A DNA stretch of 64,000 nt. Source: Arcobacter_B sp049472135 (GTDB taxonomy: Bacteria > Campylobacterota > Campylobacteria > Campylobacterales > Arcobacteraceae). The stretch is from NCBI RefSeq assembly GCF_049472135.1, contig NZ_JBMOVV010000001.1, forward strand, positions 248,001 to 312,000, read 5' to 3'. The notes beneath the pieces were generated by a model. The model was not told where the DNA came from, did not search any database, and worked only from the letters and a program-made list of their open reading frames with translations. A program made the translations under genes and the position numbers. Positions 1-8,163 of this stretch are shown one piece after another. The stretch's first letter is position 1. The number at the start of each line of letters is the position of its first letter.

Positions 1-138
1 TAAATTATTAAGTATTGATAATCCTGATGGGTCATCACTTGCTTTATTTATTTCTACACCAGTAGCTATTCTATTTAGTGCTTGATTGGCGTTTAAATAT
101 ACATCATTATTTAGTTGAGAGTTGTTATTTACTTGCAT
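1..138 (-). CDS. Flagellin-like protein, N-terminal part only (runs off the left edge)
   Basis: Forty-six codons are visible, read leftwards from ATG at 136-138, with a good Shine-Dalgarno (AAGGAG, 145-150). The stretch ALNRIATGVEINKASDDPSG matches the conserved N-terminal flagellin D0/D1 helix (pattern LxxLSSGxRINxAxDDxxGL). In typical flagellins that motif begins about ten residues further in, so this copy has a short N-terminus and may be a flagellin paralogue rather than the main filament protein. The C-terminus is outside the window, so length and export class cannot be judged. Confidence 0.7.
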   Translation of the reverse strand, partial: MQVNNNSQLNNDVYLNANQALNRIATGVEINKASDDPSGLSILNNL

Positions 139-251
139 GATAAACTCCTTTACTCTTATACAATAATTTTATAGCCATTAATATTAATTTAAGGTTAAAT
201 GTTTATTTACTAGAAAAAGGCTTCTTTTGCTATAATCCTTTTGAGGTAAAA

Positions 252-578
252 ATGAATTTAGTAAACAATTTAGATGAAATAATTAATATTATTAATAAAA
301 ATGATTTTGTAAAAGCTCATGATATGCTAGAAGATTTATGGAGAGAGTATAAAAATGAAAAAGATACTAGAGAAGAATCATTTATTTTAAAAGCTTTTGT
401 TAATGGTGTTGTATGTATAGAACTTTATAAAATGAATAGAGAACAGCATAGTTTTAATGTTTGGGATACTTATAAAAAATATGAATATCTAATAGATAAA
501 TTACAAACAGTTAATAGTTCAAAATATAAAGAAATACAAAAATTGATATATAAAAAAAGAGAAGAGTTTATAAAGTGA
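252..578 (+). CDS. DUF309 domain protein
   Basis: A 108-residue, mostly helical soluble protein. Residues 18-31 (FVKAHDMLEDLWRE) match the family signature in which a His and acidic residues sit on a helix (usual form: EAHEVLExLW), and the later ILKAFVNGVVCIELYKMNR segment fits the second conserved helix. The biochemical role of DUF309 is not established. An extended -10 box (TGCTATAAT, ending at 236) lies so close to the ATG at 252 that a transcript starting from it would have a leader of only about 9 nt. The stop overlaps the start of the following exonuclease gene by 4 nt, so the two are probably co-translated. Confidence 0.72.
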   Translation: MNLVNNLDEIINIINKNDFVKAHDMLEDLWREYKNEKDTREESFILKAFVNGVVCIELYKMNREQHSFNVWDTYKKYEYLIDKLQTVNSSKYKEIQKLIYKKREEFIK

Positions 579-1105
579 TAATATTAGATTTTGAAACAAA
601 CACACATAATATTGGTGATGTAATAGAAGTTGCAGCTGTAAAATTAGATATATCAAATGATGGTTTTAAGATAGTTGATAAATTTCATAGATACTATTTA
701 TCAAGGTTTCCAGTAAATTTCTATTCTTATAAAGTTCATAGGTTAACGCCAGATTTAATAATGGATTATAGAAAAGATAAAGAGTATCCTGCATATTTTA
801 ATGAAGATGAAGAGTTTAAAGAGTTTTGTTATAGTGCAAAAACTTTAGTTGCTCATAATATAAGTTTTGAATTAAGACATATTGATAAATTAGCAAGATT
901 TGAAAATCATATATGTACAATGAAAGAAAACAAACATTTAGTAAAGTCTTTGAATAGTAGAGGAAATATTAAAAATCCAAGTTTGGATGAGGTTTGTGAT
1001 TTTTATGGAATTGAATTTGATGAAAGTTCACATCATAGTGCTACATATGATGTGAGTAAAACTTTTGAAATTTTAAAAAGAATGAATATTTTAGAAAGTA
1101 ATTAA
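575..1105 (+). CDS. DEDD-family 3'-5' exonuclease (DnaQ/PolC epsilon-like)
   Basis: A 176-residue single-domain exonuclease. Exo I is seen as DFET at residues 5-8 (catalytic Asp and Glu), Exo II as HNISFELRH around residue 94, and Exo III as HHSATYD near residue 153, so it belongs to the DEDDh subgroup with His and Asp at the end. The expected reaction is metal-dependent removal of nucleotides from a 3' end. It lacks a polymerase domain and is shorter than DnaQ, so it may act in repair or RNA trimming rather than replicative proofreading. It overlaps the DUF309 gene by 4 nt. Its last codons form half of a perfect inverted repeat shared with the convergent helicase gene. Confidence 0.82.
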   Translation: MIILDFETNTHNIGDVIEVAAVKLDISNDGFKIVDKFHRYYLSRFPVNFYSYKVHRLTPDLIMDYRKDKEYPAYFNEDEEFKEFCYSAKTLVAHNISFELRHIDKLARFENHICTMKENKHLVKSLNSRGNIKNPSLDEVCDFYGIEFDESSHHSATYDVSKTFEILKRMNILESN

Positions 1106-1118
1106 TTACTTTCTAAAA
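1089..1118. terminator. Bidirectional palindromic terminator at convergent gene ends
   Basis: A perfect 30-nt inverted repeat: arm 1089-1103 (TTTTAGAAAGTAATT) and arm 1104-1118. It contains both stop codons, TAA at 1103-1105 for the exonuclease and the complementary TTA at 1106-1108 for the helicase, so the last four codons of each gene are part of the stem. In RNA the central AT pairs would open to form the loop. Function as a terminator is inferred from position and symmetry. Confidence 0.6.
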
Positions 1119-2386
1119 CTTCTGTTTGCATCTCTTTTAGTAGTTTTTCTTTTCTTCTGTTTAGTTGGTCTTGGCGTATTTGCTGTTCTATTTACAGTTT
1201 TCTTTTGACTAAGCTTTTGCTTAGGTCTTGGTTTGATACCTCTTGGTTTTTTCTCTGTTGGTTCAAAGTCTTCAATAATATCTCTTTTTAAGTCTAAGAT
1301 TAAATCTTTTTCAATTTTTGTCATCATTTTATAATCTTTTACACTTAACAAAGTAATAGCAACACCAGCATTACCAGCTCTTCCTGTTCTTCCTATTCTA
1401 TGTGTATAGTCTGCAACAGTTTCAGGTAAAGAGTAGTTTATAACAACAGGTAAAAGTTGAATATCAATACCTCTTGCCGCAATATCAGTAGCAACTAAAA
1501 CTCTAATATCTCCACTTTTAAACTTTCTTAGGGCTTTTGCTCTTGCTGTTTGTCTAATATCTCCATGAATACAAGAAGCTTTTAATCCATCTAATTCAAG
1601 GTGAGAAACTAACCCATCAGCCTCTTTTTTTGTATTTACAAATACAAGTGCTTGAGGATAGTTTCTTGAACCAATTATAAAAGAAAGAAGTTCATTTTTT
1701 TTAGCTTCATCTACTTGAATTACTTGTTGGTCAATAACATCAACACTTGATCTTTGGCTTGAAATCTCAACAACTGCAGGAGTTTCTAAAAACTCTTTTG
1801 CTAGTTTTTTAACATTTTGGTTTAATGTTGCAGAGAACATCATAATTTGTCTACTCATACTTGCATTAGAGAAGATTGTTTCAATATCTTCTAAGAATCC
1901 CATATCAAGCATTGTGTCAACTTCATCAACAACTAAAGTTGTTACTGTTGATAAATCTACAGTTTTATTTTTTATATGCTCTAATAATCTTCCTGGTGTC
2001 GCTACAATAATATCAACACCTTTTGCTATTTTTCTTTCTTGGTCTTTAGATGATACTCCACCAAAAACTACAGTTTTTCTAATATCAATATATTTACTAA
2101 AATCTTCAATTGCTTTATTGATTTGGTTTACAAGTTCTCTTGTTGGAGCTAATATTAACGCTCTTAGAGGGTGTGCTTGATTATTTGTATTATGTATTTC
2201 ATCTATGATTGGTAAAACAAAAGCAGCAGTTTTCCCTGAACCACTTTGTGCAGTTGCTAAGATGTCTTTTTTCTTTAAAGCAAGAGGTATACTCTTTTTT
2301 TGTATAGGTGTTGGTTGTTCATAATTTAAATCTTCCAAGGCTTTAATAATGCTTGGTTCTAAATCTAATGAATTAAATGCTTTGAT
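1106..2386 (-). CDS. DEAD-box ATP-dependent RNA helicase (RhlE-like), probable AUC start
   Basis: About 426 residues if started at 2386. Seen in order: Q motif with PTPIQ, Walker A AQSGSGKT, PTRELV, a DEVD box in place of DEAD, SAT (FSATL), and motif VI HRIGRTGRAG, then a Lys/Arg-rich tail of about 50 residues that probably binds RNA. Expected role: unwinding of rRNA or structured mRNA. The start is unusual. The only canonical in-frame codon is TTG at 2336-2338, which has no ribosome binding site and would cut off the conserved F-x-S-L-x-L part of the Q motif (2362-2377). A strong site (AAAAGGA, about 2393-2399) and a TATAAT box (2418-2423) instead point to ATC at 2384-2386 or 2387-2389. The exact start is therefore inferred. 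Confidence 0.88.
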   Translation of the reverse strand: MKAFNSLDLEPSIIKALEDLNYEQPTPIQKKSIPLALKKKDILATAQSGSGKTAAFVLPIIDEIHNTNNQAHPLRALILAPTRELVNQINKAIEDFSKYIDIRKTVVFGGVSSKDQERKIAKGVDIIVATPGRLLEHIKNKTVDLSTVTTLVVDEVDTMLDMGFLEDIETIFSNASMSRQIMMFSATLNQNVKKLAKEFLETPAVVEISSQRSSVDVIDQQVIQVDEAKKNELLSFIIGSRNYPQALVFVNTKKEADGLVSHLELDGLKASCIHGDIRQTARAKALRKFKSGDIRVLVATDIAARGIDIQLLPVVINYSLPETVADYTHRIGRTGRAGNAGVAITLLSVKDYKMMTKIEKDLILDLKRDIIEDFEPTEKKPRGIKPRPKQKLSQKKTVNRTANTPRPTKQKKRKTTKRDANRSFRK

Positions 2387-2417
2387 GATAATTCCTTTTA
2401 AATCTTTTATATTCGCG

Positions 2418-2423
2418 ATTATA
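2418..2423 (-). promoter_or_regulatory. -10 box for the DEAD-box helicase gene
   Basis: On the minus strand the sequence reads GATATAATCGCG, a consensus -10 hexamer. It lies about 20 nt upstream of an AAAAGGA ribosome binding site, and transcription would start near 2411. This helps place translation initiation close to 2386. No convincing -35 box is seen, which is usual for sigma-70 promoters in Campylobacterota. Confidence 0.5.
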
Positions 2424-2440
2424 TCTAAAAATAGATAACA

Positions 2441-5125
2441 TTAATCTATATCTCTTTTAGGTGCACTAAAATAGTAACCTTGTGAATAATCAATATCTAG
2501 TTCTTTTATTACATATAAAATCTCTTCATTTTCAACAAATTCTGCAATTGTTTTCATATTCATTTTCTTAGCAAAGTCCACGATTACTGAAACAACAGTC
2601 TTAGAATCTTCATTTTTATGAATATCTTTTATCATAGAACCATCAATTTTAATGTAATCAGCTTTTAATTTTAGAAGATATTCAAAGTTTGAATAACCTG
2701 TTCCAAAGTCATCAATAGCTATTTTTACTCCATACTTTTTTACTTCTGAAATAAATTTTGAAACTTCATTAAAATTCTCAATTGATTCAGATTCAACTAT
2801 TTCAAATACAACTTTAGAACCAATTTGATATTTGTCTAACATTAAGAAAATATATGACTGAATATTTGCATTTAAAATATCTTCAATTGTAAGATTTACT
2901 GAAAACTCATAAGTACTATTTTTAAATTTTTCAAAACTTTTTTTGATTACAGTTTTAGTTATAGTTTCATAGTGTTTTGTTTTCTTAGCAATATTTAAAA
3001 AGAAGAAAGGTGATACAACTTTATTATCTTCATCTATTAGTCTAACTAAAGACTCATATTTTTCTATTTGACCTGTTTTATTATTGATAATTGGCTGAAA
3101 AAATGGAACAATCTTGTCAGTTCTAATTGCAGTTTTTAAGTTTTTTGCCCATTTTATATTATTTTCATAGATTTTATCTAAACTATAATCATCTTTATAT
3201 ACTAGTAAATCTACAGAATTCTTTTTTGCATGTTTTAGTGCCATATTTGCAGTAGAAAGAATCTTTTCACTATCTTCATAAGAAATAGAAGATGTAATAT
3301 TTATATTTAAATCTTCATTTTCTATCTTAAATTGTTTATTATTTATTTTTCTATTTAATCTATAAATTTCTCCAAAGAAGGCTTCTTTTTCAAATTCATT
3401 ACTTAAGTTTGCAAGTAAAGCAAACTCATCTGCTTGCGTTCTATATACTTTTATATGTTTGCTATGAATAAACTTATTTGATAAAAATTCAGCTAATTCT
3501 TTTATTAGGATATCTCCAAAAAAGTGTCCATAAAAATCATTTATTTGTCTAAAACTATCAACATTAAAAAAAGATAAAGCAGGAGAATCTAACTTTTTTA
3601 TATCTTTAATTAATTTTACTCTATTACAAAGACCAGTTAACTTATCAGTATTCGCAGCTTTTTTAATTGTTTCTCTTTGTTCAATTAACTCAGTAATATC
3701 ATATCTAAAAGCAATATATTTAGCGATATTATTATTTTCATCTAAAAGTGGTCTAATAAGTAAGTTAACCCAATAAAAAGTTCCATCTTTTCTTTTATTT
3801 TTTAAAGTCCCTTTCCAAATACCTTTATTTTGTATAGTATTCCATAAATCTTCAAAAACTTCTTTTGGTGTATCTGGATGTCTTATGATACTATGAGGAG
3901 AGCCAATTGCTTCTTTTCTTGAGTAACCGGAAATTTTTACAAAATTATCATTTACATAAGTGATTTTACCAGTTAAATCAGACTTACTTACAATTGCTGC
4001 TTCATCCATAATAGCTTGATAGCTATTTAAAAAAGCGATATTTTTATCTAATGCTTTAGCTAATTCTCTAAAGTCATCTCTTATAACTTTAATTTCATCT
4101 TTTGAACTATTTGTTTGTATACTTGTTGTTACATTTGTTTTTTTCTTTATATCTTTTATAATATCTTGTAGGTTCTCAATTGGTCTTAAAATATATTTAT
4201 TTGTAAACATAAATGACAAGAATATAGTAATACTTAAAATTACAAGCCATATAATAATAATTGTTTCAAAAGTTTTACCTATTTTATTGTTTATTATTTG
4301 CTTATCTAAAATATTTATTAAATAAATAGAGTCATTAGTTTCATCAATTTTTGACTTTTTTATTAGGTAGTTTTTTGATTTTTCAATAATTTTAAATTTT
4401 TGTGCATCTAACTCTCTATCAAAAATATATTTTTGATTGTCAAATTGAAGTACAATTTTATTCATAAATGTATCTTTTAGACTATCTAATAACTCTTGGT
4501 CTATATTAAAACATACTTTTATATAACCAACTAAGTTTTCTCCTAAATAAATCTCTTTTAAGAAAATACTTACAATGATATTTTGTCTTTCTATAAAGTT
4601 GAAAGATTCAAGTTTAAACTCATTTATATTTTTTATTTTTGGAACTTGTGTATTGTTTTTATCTATTTTATTAACAAAAACTTCTTTTTTGTCTTTAAAA
4701 GATGTATATCCAAAGTTTCTAATATTCTCTACTTTAGAATTAACTAAAACAAGATTTTTATTTTTATCAAAAAGGCTTATTGAAATACCTTCTTCTAAGC
4801 TAACCCATTGAGATGAAAGTTCTAAAAGTCTCTCTTTTTCATAATCAAAAATTTCTTTTGAATAGTTATTCTTATCTTGATAATTAGAGATAAGATTTAA
4901 AGATAGTTTTGTGTTTTCATTATTTATTATATTTTCTGATAGTTTTTTAATCTGATTTTTCTTATCTTGTAAAAAAGAGTTAAAAATCTTTTTATCATGA
5001 TTTATGTTTAAAATAGCTTGTTCTTCAAAAACAGAGTTTATGTTTTTATAATACACAATACCACTAAGTATTAAACTAAGTGAAGTAATTGAGATTATTA
5101 ATATAAATAGTTTATTCTTTAACAA
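2441..5125 (-). CDS. Membrane-bound PAS-GGDEF-EAL protein, probable c-di-GMP phosphodiesterase
   Basis: 894 residues, TTG start with AAAGGA just upstream. Layout: membrane segment at about 5-25, a periplasmic sensor region to about 285, a second membrane segment at about 286-306, a HAMP-like linker, then PAS (about 370-490) with the Aer-type motif HSIIRHPDTP, GGDEF and EAL. The GGDEF site reads RTQADEF, so cyclase activity is probably lost. The EAL domain keeps its likely catalytic set: ESL in place of EAL, SVNLT, DDFGTGYSN, YIKIDG, AEFVE and QGYYF. Expected reaction: c-di-GMP to pGpG. The gene follows a periplasmic binding protein gene by 9 nt, which suggests that protein supplies the input. 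The Aer-like PAS adds a possible flavin-based redox input (inferred). Confidence 0.87.
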   Translation of the reverse strand: MLKNKLFILIISITSLSLILSGIVYYKNINSVFEEQAILNINHDKKIFNSFLQDKKNQIKKLSENIINNENTKLSLNLISNYQDKNNYSKEIFDYEKERLLELSSQWVSLEEGISISLFDKNKNLVLVNSKVENIRNFGYTSFKDKKEVFVNKIDKNNTQVPKIKNINEFKLESFNFIERQNIIVSIFLKEIYLGENLVGYIKVCFNIDQELLDSLKDTFMNKIVLQFDNQKYIFDRELDAQKFKIIEKSKNYLIKKSKIDETNDSIYLINILDKQIINNKIGKTFETIIIIWLVILSITIFLSFMFTNKYILRPIENLQDIIKDIKKKTNVTTSIQTNSSKDEIKVIRDDFRELAKALDKNIAFLNSYQAIMDEAAIVSKSDLTGKITYVNDNFVKISGYSRKEAIGSPHSIIRHPDTPKEVFEDLWNTIQNKGIWKGTLKNKRKDGTFYWVNLLIRPLLDENNNIAKYIAFRYDITELIEQRETIKKAANTDKLTGLCNRVKLIKDIKKLDSPALSFFNVDSFRQINDFYGHFFGDILIKELAEFLSNKFIHSKHIKVYRTQADEFALLANLSNEFEKEAFFGEIYRLNRKINNKQFKIENEDLNINITSSISYEDSEKILSTANMALKHAKKNSVDLLVYKDDYSLDKIYENNIKWAKNLKTAIRTDKIVPFFQPIINNKTGQIEKYESLVRLIDEDNKVVSPFFFLNIAKKTKHYETITKTVIKKSFEKFKNSTYEFSVNLTIEDILNANIQSYIFLMLDKYQIGSKVVFEIVESESIENFNEVSKFISEVKKYGVKIAIDDFGTGYSNFEYLLKLKADYIKIDGSMIKDIHKNEDSKTVVSVIVDFAKKMNMKTIAEFVENEEILYVIKELDIDYSQGYYFSAPKRDID

Positions 5126-5134
5126 TGAAATCCT

Positions 5135-6046
5135 TTAAAAAATTGGTTTTATTTTATCTGCATTATTTTTTGTAACTTTTAGAGTGTTTAAGCTAATATT
5201 TTTTTCGACAGTTTTATTATTTATTATATCAACTATTGCTTGAACACCTTCTTTTGCAGAAGTTTGATATACAAAACTAGCTGTTTGTTCCCCTTTTAAT
5301 ATGGCATTTTGAGCAGCTTTTATATAATCTATTCCTACCATTGGAATAGATAATTCTTTGTTATATTTCTTCATAACCTTTCTAACCCCTACAAGCATAC
5401 TATCACTATGGGAAAAAATAGCATCAAATTTTATATCTTTTTTATAGATTTCTTCCATAGTTTTTATAGCATCAGCTCTTAAAAAGTTTGCATTTCTTTT
5501 AATTACTTTTATATTTGGATAATTTTTAATAATATTGTTAAAACCTTTTGTTCTTTTTAGTGTTGATGTGGCTGTTTTAATTCCCTGTATTTCTAAAATC
5601 ACACCTTTTCCATTTATCAAAGTAGCTAAAAGTTTTGCAGCTTCTTCTCCAATTTTTTCATTATTTGGTGAAATAAAAGTAGTATAATCTTTACTATTTA
5701 TTGTTCTACTAAGTAAAATAACTTTTATATTTTTATCAATAGCCTTTTTTAAAACTAAACTTGTAATATTTGGCTCAATTGGACTTGTGATTATAAAATC
5801 TACATTTTGTTCTATAAAAAGTTCAATATCTCTAATTTGCTTAGAGACCTTTGTATTGGCACTTTTGATTGTAAGTTTTAGATTAGGATGTTTACTAATC
5901 TCTTGTTTTAACTCTTCAACCTGAGCTAATCTCCAATCATTTTTTAAAGTATCTTGTGCAAAGCCAATTGTGTAATCTTTTGCCAAAATTGTAAGTGGCA
6001 ATAAAAAAAGTATTGTACTAATTATTTTAAATTTTTTTGGAATCAT
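5135..6046 (-). CDS. Periplasmic sugar-type substrate-binding protein, probably a sensor partner
   Basis: 303 residues with a signal peptide (about 1-22, hydrophobic core ending LLPLTILAK). The mature part fits the type I periplasmic binding fold (Peripla_BP_4/LuxP-like), with two Rossmann-like lobes and motifs such as DFIITSPIEPN and FDAIFSHSDSM. No ABC permease or ATPase gene is nearby. The next gene, 9 nt downstream on the same strand, is a membrane PAS-GGDEF-EAL protein with a large periplasmic domain. This resembles the binding-protein and sensor pairs LuxP/LuxQ and NspS/MbaA of Vibrio. I infer that it reports a ligand to that enzyme rather than feeding a transporter. The ligand is unknown. 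Confidence 0.83.
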   Translation of the reverse strand: MIPKKFKIISTILFLLPLTILAKDYTIGFAQDTLKNDWRLAQVEELKQEISKHPNLKLTIKSANTKVSKQIRDIELFIEQNVDFIITSPIEPNITSLVLKKAIDKNIKVILLSRTINSKDYTTFISPNNEKIGEEAAKLLATLINGKGVILEIQGIKTATSTLKRTKGFNNIIKNYPNIKVIKRNANFLRADAIKTMEEIYKKDIKFDAIFSHSDSMLVGVRKVMKKYNKELSIPMVGIDYIKAAQNAILKGEQTASFVYQTSAKEGVQAIVDIINNKTVEKNISLNTLKVTKNNADKIKPIF

Positions 6047-6161
6047 ATTAACCTTTATAACTTATTCTTATAAACTAATATTATATAGTAGCATAACTTA
6101 AATAATATATTATTATTATTTGGGTATAAATATGGTATTTACCTATATTTTAGGAGTTATT

Positions 6162-7922
6162 ATGGCAAAAAGAGTTTTATACCCATTGATTTTAGCACTT
6201 TTAGCATATTTGCTTTTTTCAAATGACGATGCAAAAGTTATTATTGCAGGAATTGCAATATTTTTAATTGGTATGGTTTTTATGGAAGATGGCTTCAAAC
6301 TTTTTAGTGGAGGAATTCTAGAAAGAATTATCCAAAAAAGTACAAGTAGTATTCCTAAAGCCATTGGTACAGGTTTCTTATCAACTTCAATAGTTCAAAG
6401 TTCTTCTTTGGTTTCTATTATCGTTATATCCTTTTTAAGTGCAGGTTTAATAAGTTTAAGTGGTGCAATTGGAATTGTATTTGGATCTAATATTGGTACA
6501 ACTACAACTGCTTGGATTGTTTCAACTTTTGGAGTAAAGATAAAAATATCAGCTTATGCAATGCCTATGATTATATTTGGTGTTTTATTTAGATTTTCAA
6601 GTTCAAATGGTCTAAAAGGTTTAGGAAATGTACTTCTTGGTTTAGGGTTTGTTTTCTTAGGTATTTCATATATGAAAGACGGGTTTGAAACTTTAAAAGC
6701 TGGTTTAGATTTATCTCAGTTTGCTATGGAAGGTGCTTTAGGGATTATTGTTTATATTGCTCTTGGGGCGATTGCTACTATTATTATTCAATCAAGTAGT
6801 GCAACTATGGCTTTAATTATTACAGCTTTAGCAACAGGACAAATTGTATATCTAAATGCTTTAGAATTGGCAATTGGAGCAAATATTGGTACAACAGTTA
6901 CTGCTGTTATTGCAGCTCTTGCTTCAAATTCAAATGGTAAAAGGCTTGCTGTTGCTCACTTTATTTTTAATATAACAACCGGAATAATTGCAATTATATT
7001 CTTATATCAATTAGCAGATTTAGTTGATTATATTGCAAGTTTAATATCAATAGCTGCTGATGATTATACTATGAAGCTAGCACTTTTCCATACAGTATTT
7101 AATATAATCGGAGTAATAGTTGTTTCACCTTTCACTTATAAATTAGAGACCTTCTTAAAAGGTTTATTTAAAAATGAAAAAACTTCAAAATCAAAACCAA
7201 GATTTTTAGATAATGGTTTAGTAAAAATCCCAGATGCTGTTTTAATTGCTGTTAAAAAAGAGATTTTTCACTTATATGACAATGCCCAAGAAGTTGTTTC
7301 TCATGGTATTTATTTACATAGACATAACTATAAAAATGTGGATACTCAAACATTAAGCGAGGTTGTCAAAAACTCAAATCTAGATATTAATACTGATGTA
7401 AATCTTTTTTATACAAATAAAATTAAAAGTTTATATGGCGAGATTGTTAAGTTTTCTGCCGTTGCTCAAGAGAGTATGGATGAAGAGGATAAACAAAGAG
7501 TTTATGAGCTTAAATTAGCAGCAAGAAATATTGTAGAATCTACAAAAGATATTAGAGATTTACATAGAAATTTAACTATTTATTTAAAATCAAAAAATAG
7601 TTTTATTAAAGAGGAATATAATAAAATAAGATTAAGTTTAGTTACGGTTTTAAAAACTATTGATGATATTAGAGATGAAAAAGATGACTTAGAAGTTCTA
7701 TCTTCTTTAGAGGTTTTAAAAGAGAATATAAAAGAGTTGGATAGTTTAAGAAATGAAAAAATTGATGAGTTAATTAGAGAAGATAAAATTGATAAAAAAA
7801 TGGCAACTTCTTTAATCAATGATACAACTTTTGCCCATGATATTTCAAAAAATTTAATTAACGCAATGTCAATTTTATTAATTGATAGTAAAGATATTCA
7901 AGAATTAGGAGAGGAAATATGA
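6162..7922 (+). CDS. Na+/phosphate symporter family protein with PhoU-like tail
   Basis: 586 residues from ATG 6162, preceded by TAGGAG at 6151-6156. In-frame codons at 6120 and 6132 lack a ribosome site. Two inverted Na/Pi-cotransporter repeats are clear, each with the QSS signature: IVQSSSLVS near residue 77 and IIQSSSATM near 210, in about 8-10 membrane segments up to residue 330. The C-terminal 230 residues are helical and PhoU-like. The expected role is sodium-coupled phosphate uptake or efflux at the inner membrane. The ATGA overlap with the next small gene indicates co-translation. Confidence 0.87.
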   Translation: MAKRVLYPLILALLAYLLFSNDDAKVIIAGIAIFLIGMVFMEDGFKLFSGGILERIIQKSTSSIPKAIGTGFLSTSIVQSSSLVSIIVISFLSAGLISLSGAIGIVFGSNIGTTTTAWIVSTFGVKIKISAYAMPMIIFGVLFRFSSSNGLKGLGNVLLGLGFVFLGISYMKDGFETLKAGLDLSQFAMEGALGIIVYIALGAIATIIIQSSSATMALIITALATGQIVYLNALELAIGANIGTTVTAVIAALASNSNGKRLAVAHFIFNITTGIIAIIFLYQLADLVDYIASLISIAADDYTMKLALFHTVFNIIGVIVVSPFTYKLETFLKGLFKNEKTSKSKPRFLDNGLVKIPDAVLIAVKKEIFHLYDNAQEVVSHGIYLHRHNYKNVDTQTLSEVVKNSNLDINTDVNLFYTNKIKSLYGEIVKFSAVAQESMDEEDKQRVYELKLAARNIVESTKDIRDLHRNLTIYLKSKNSFIKEEYNKIRLSLVTVLKTIDDIRDEKDDLEVLSSLEVLKENIKELDSLRNEKIDELIREDKIDKKMATSLINDTTFAHDISKNLINAMSILLIDSKDIQELGEEI

Positions 7923-8137
7923 AAATAGAAAAACTTTTTGATGAGATTAAGAGTCTATATGATTCTACTAAGAGTGAAGAAAAAATCAAAGTTAAAAGAA
8001 AAGAGTTGATAAAAAGTATTGAACTTAAAATTGAAAAAACAAAAAAGCAAATAAAAAAAGAAGACTCTAAAAAACAAAAAGAGAAATTAGAAAAAAAGTT
8101 AGAAATACTAAAAAAACTAAAAAAGAAAGTAAAGTAG
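7919..8137 (+). CDS. Small lysine-rich coiled-coil protein, unknown function
   Basis: 72 residues, extremely rich in Lys and Glu with no Cys, Pro or aromatic cluster. Heptad-like spacing of Leu and Ile suggests one long amphipathic helix or helical hairpin. The ATG overlaps the symporter stop (ATGA), and AGGAGAGG lies just upstream, so it is probably translated. I do not recognise a family. Its basic charge suggests interaction with nucleic acid or membrane lipid, but this is only inference. Confidence 0.6.
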   Translation: MKIEKLFDEIKSLYDSTKSEEKIKVKRKELIKSIELKIEKTKKQIKKEDSKKQKEKLEKKLEILKKLKKKVK

Positions 8138-8163
8138 TATAAACTTTTATATATAATTGCTAA

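Noticed and set aside
139..240. Sigma-54 or sigma-28 promoter for the flagellin-like gene
   Set aside because: No GG-N10-GC spaced pair or sigma-28 box could be defended upstream of 138 on the minus strand.
1914..2180. Plus-strand reading frame within the helicase gene
   Set aside because: It mirrors conserved helicase motifs on the other strand and has no ribosome site; the same holds for similar frames inside other genes, for example 8592-8993, 35716-35916, 46561-46833 and 55465-55671.
6120..6161. Longer start (TTG 6120 or ATG 6132) for the Na/phosphate symporter
   Set aside because: No ribosome site precedes either codon, while ATG 6162 has TAGGAG at the right distance.
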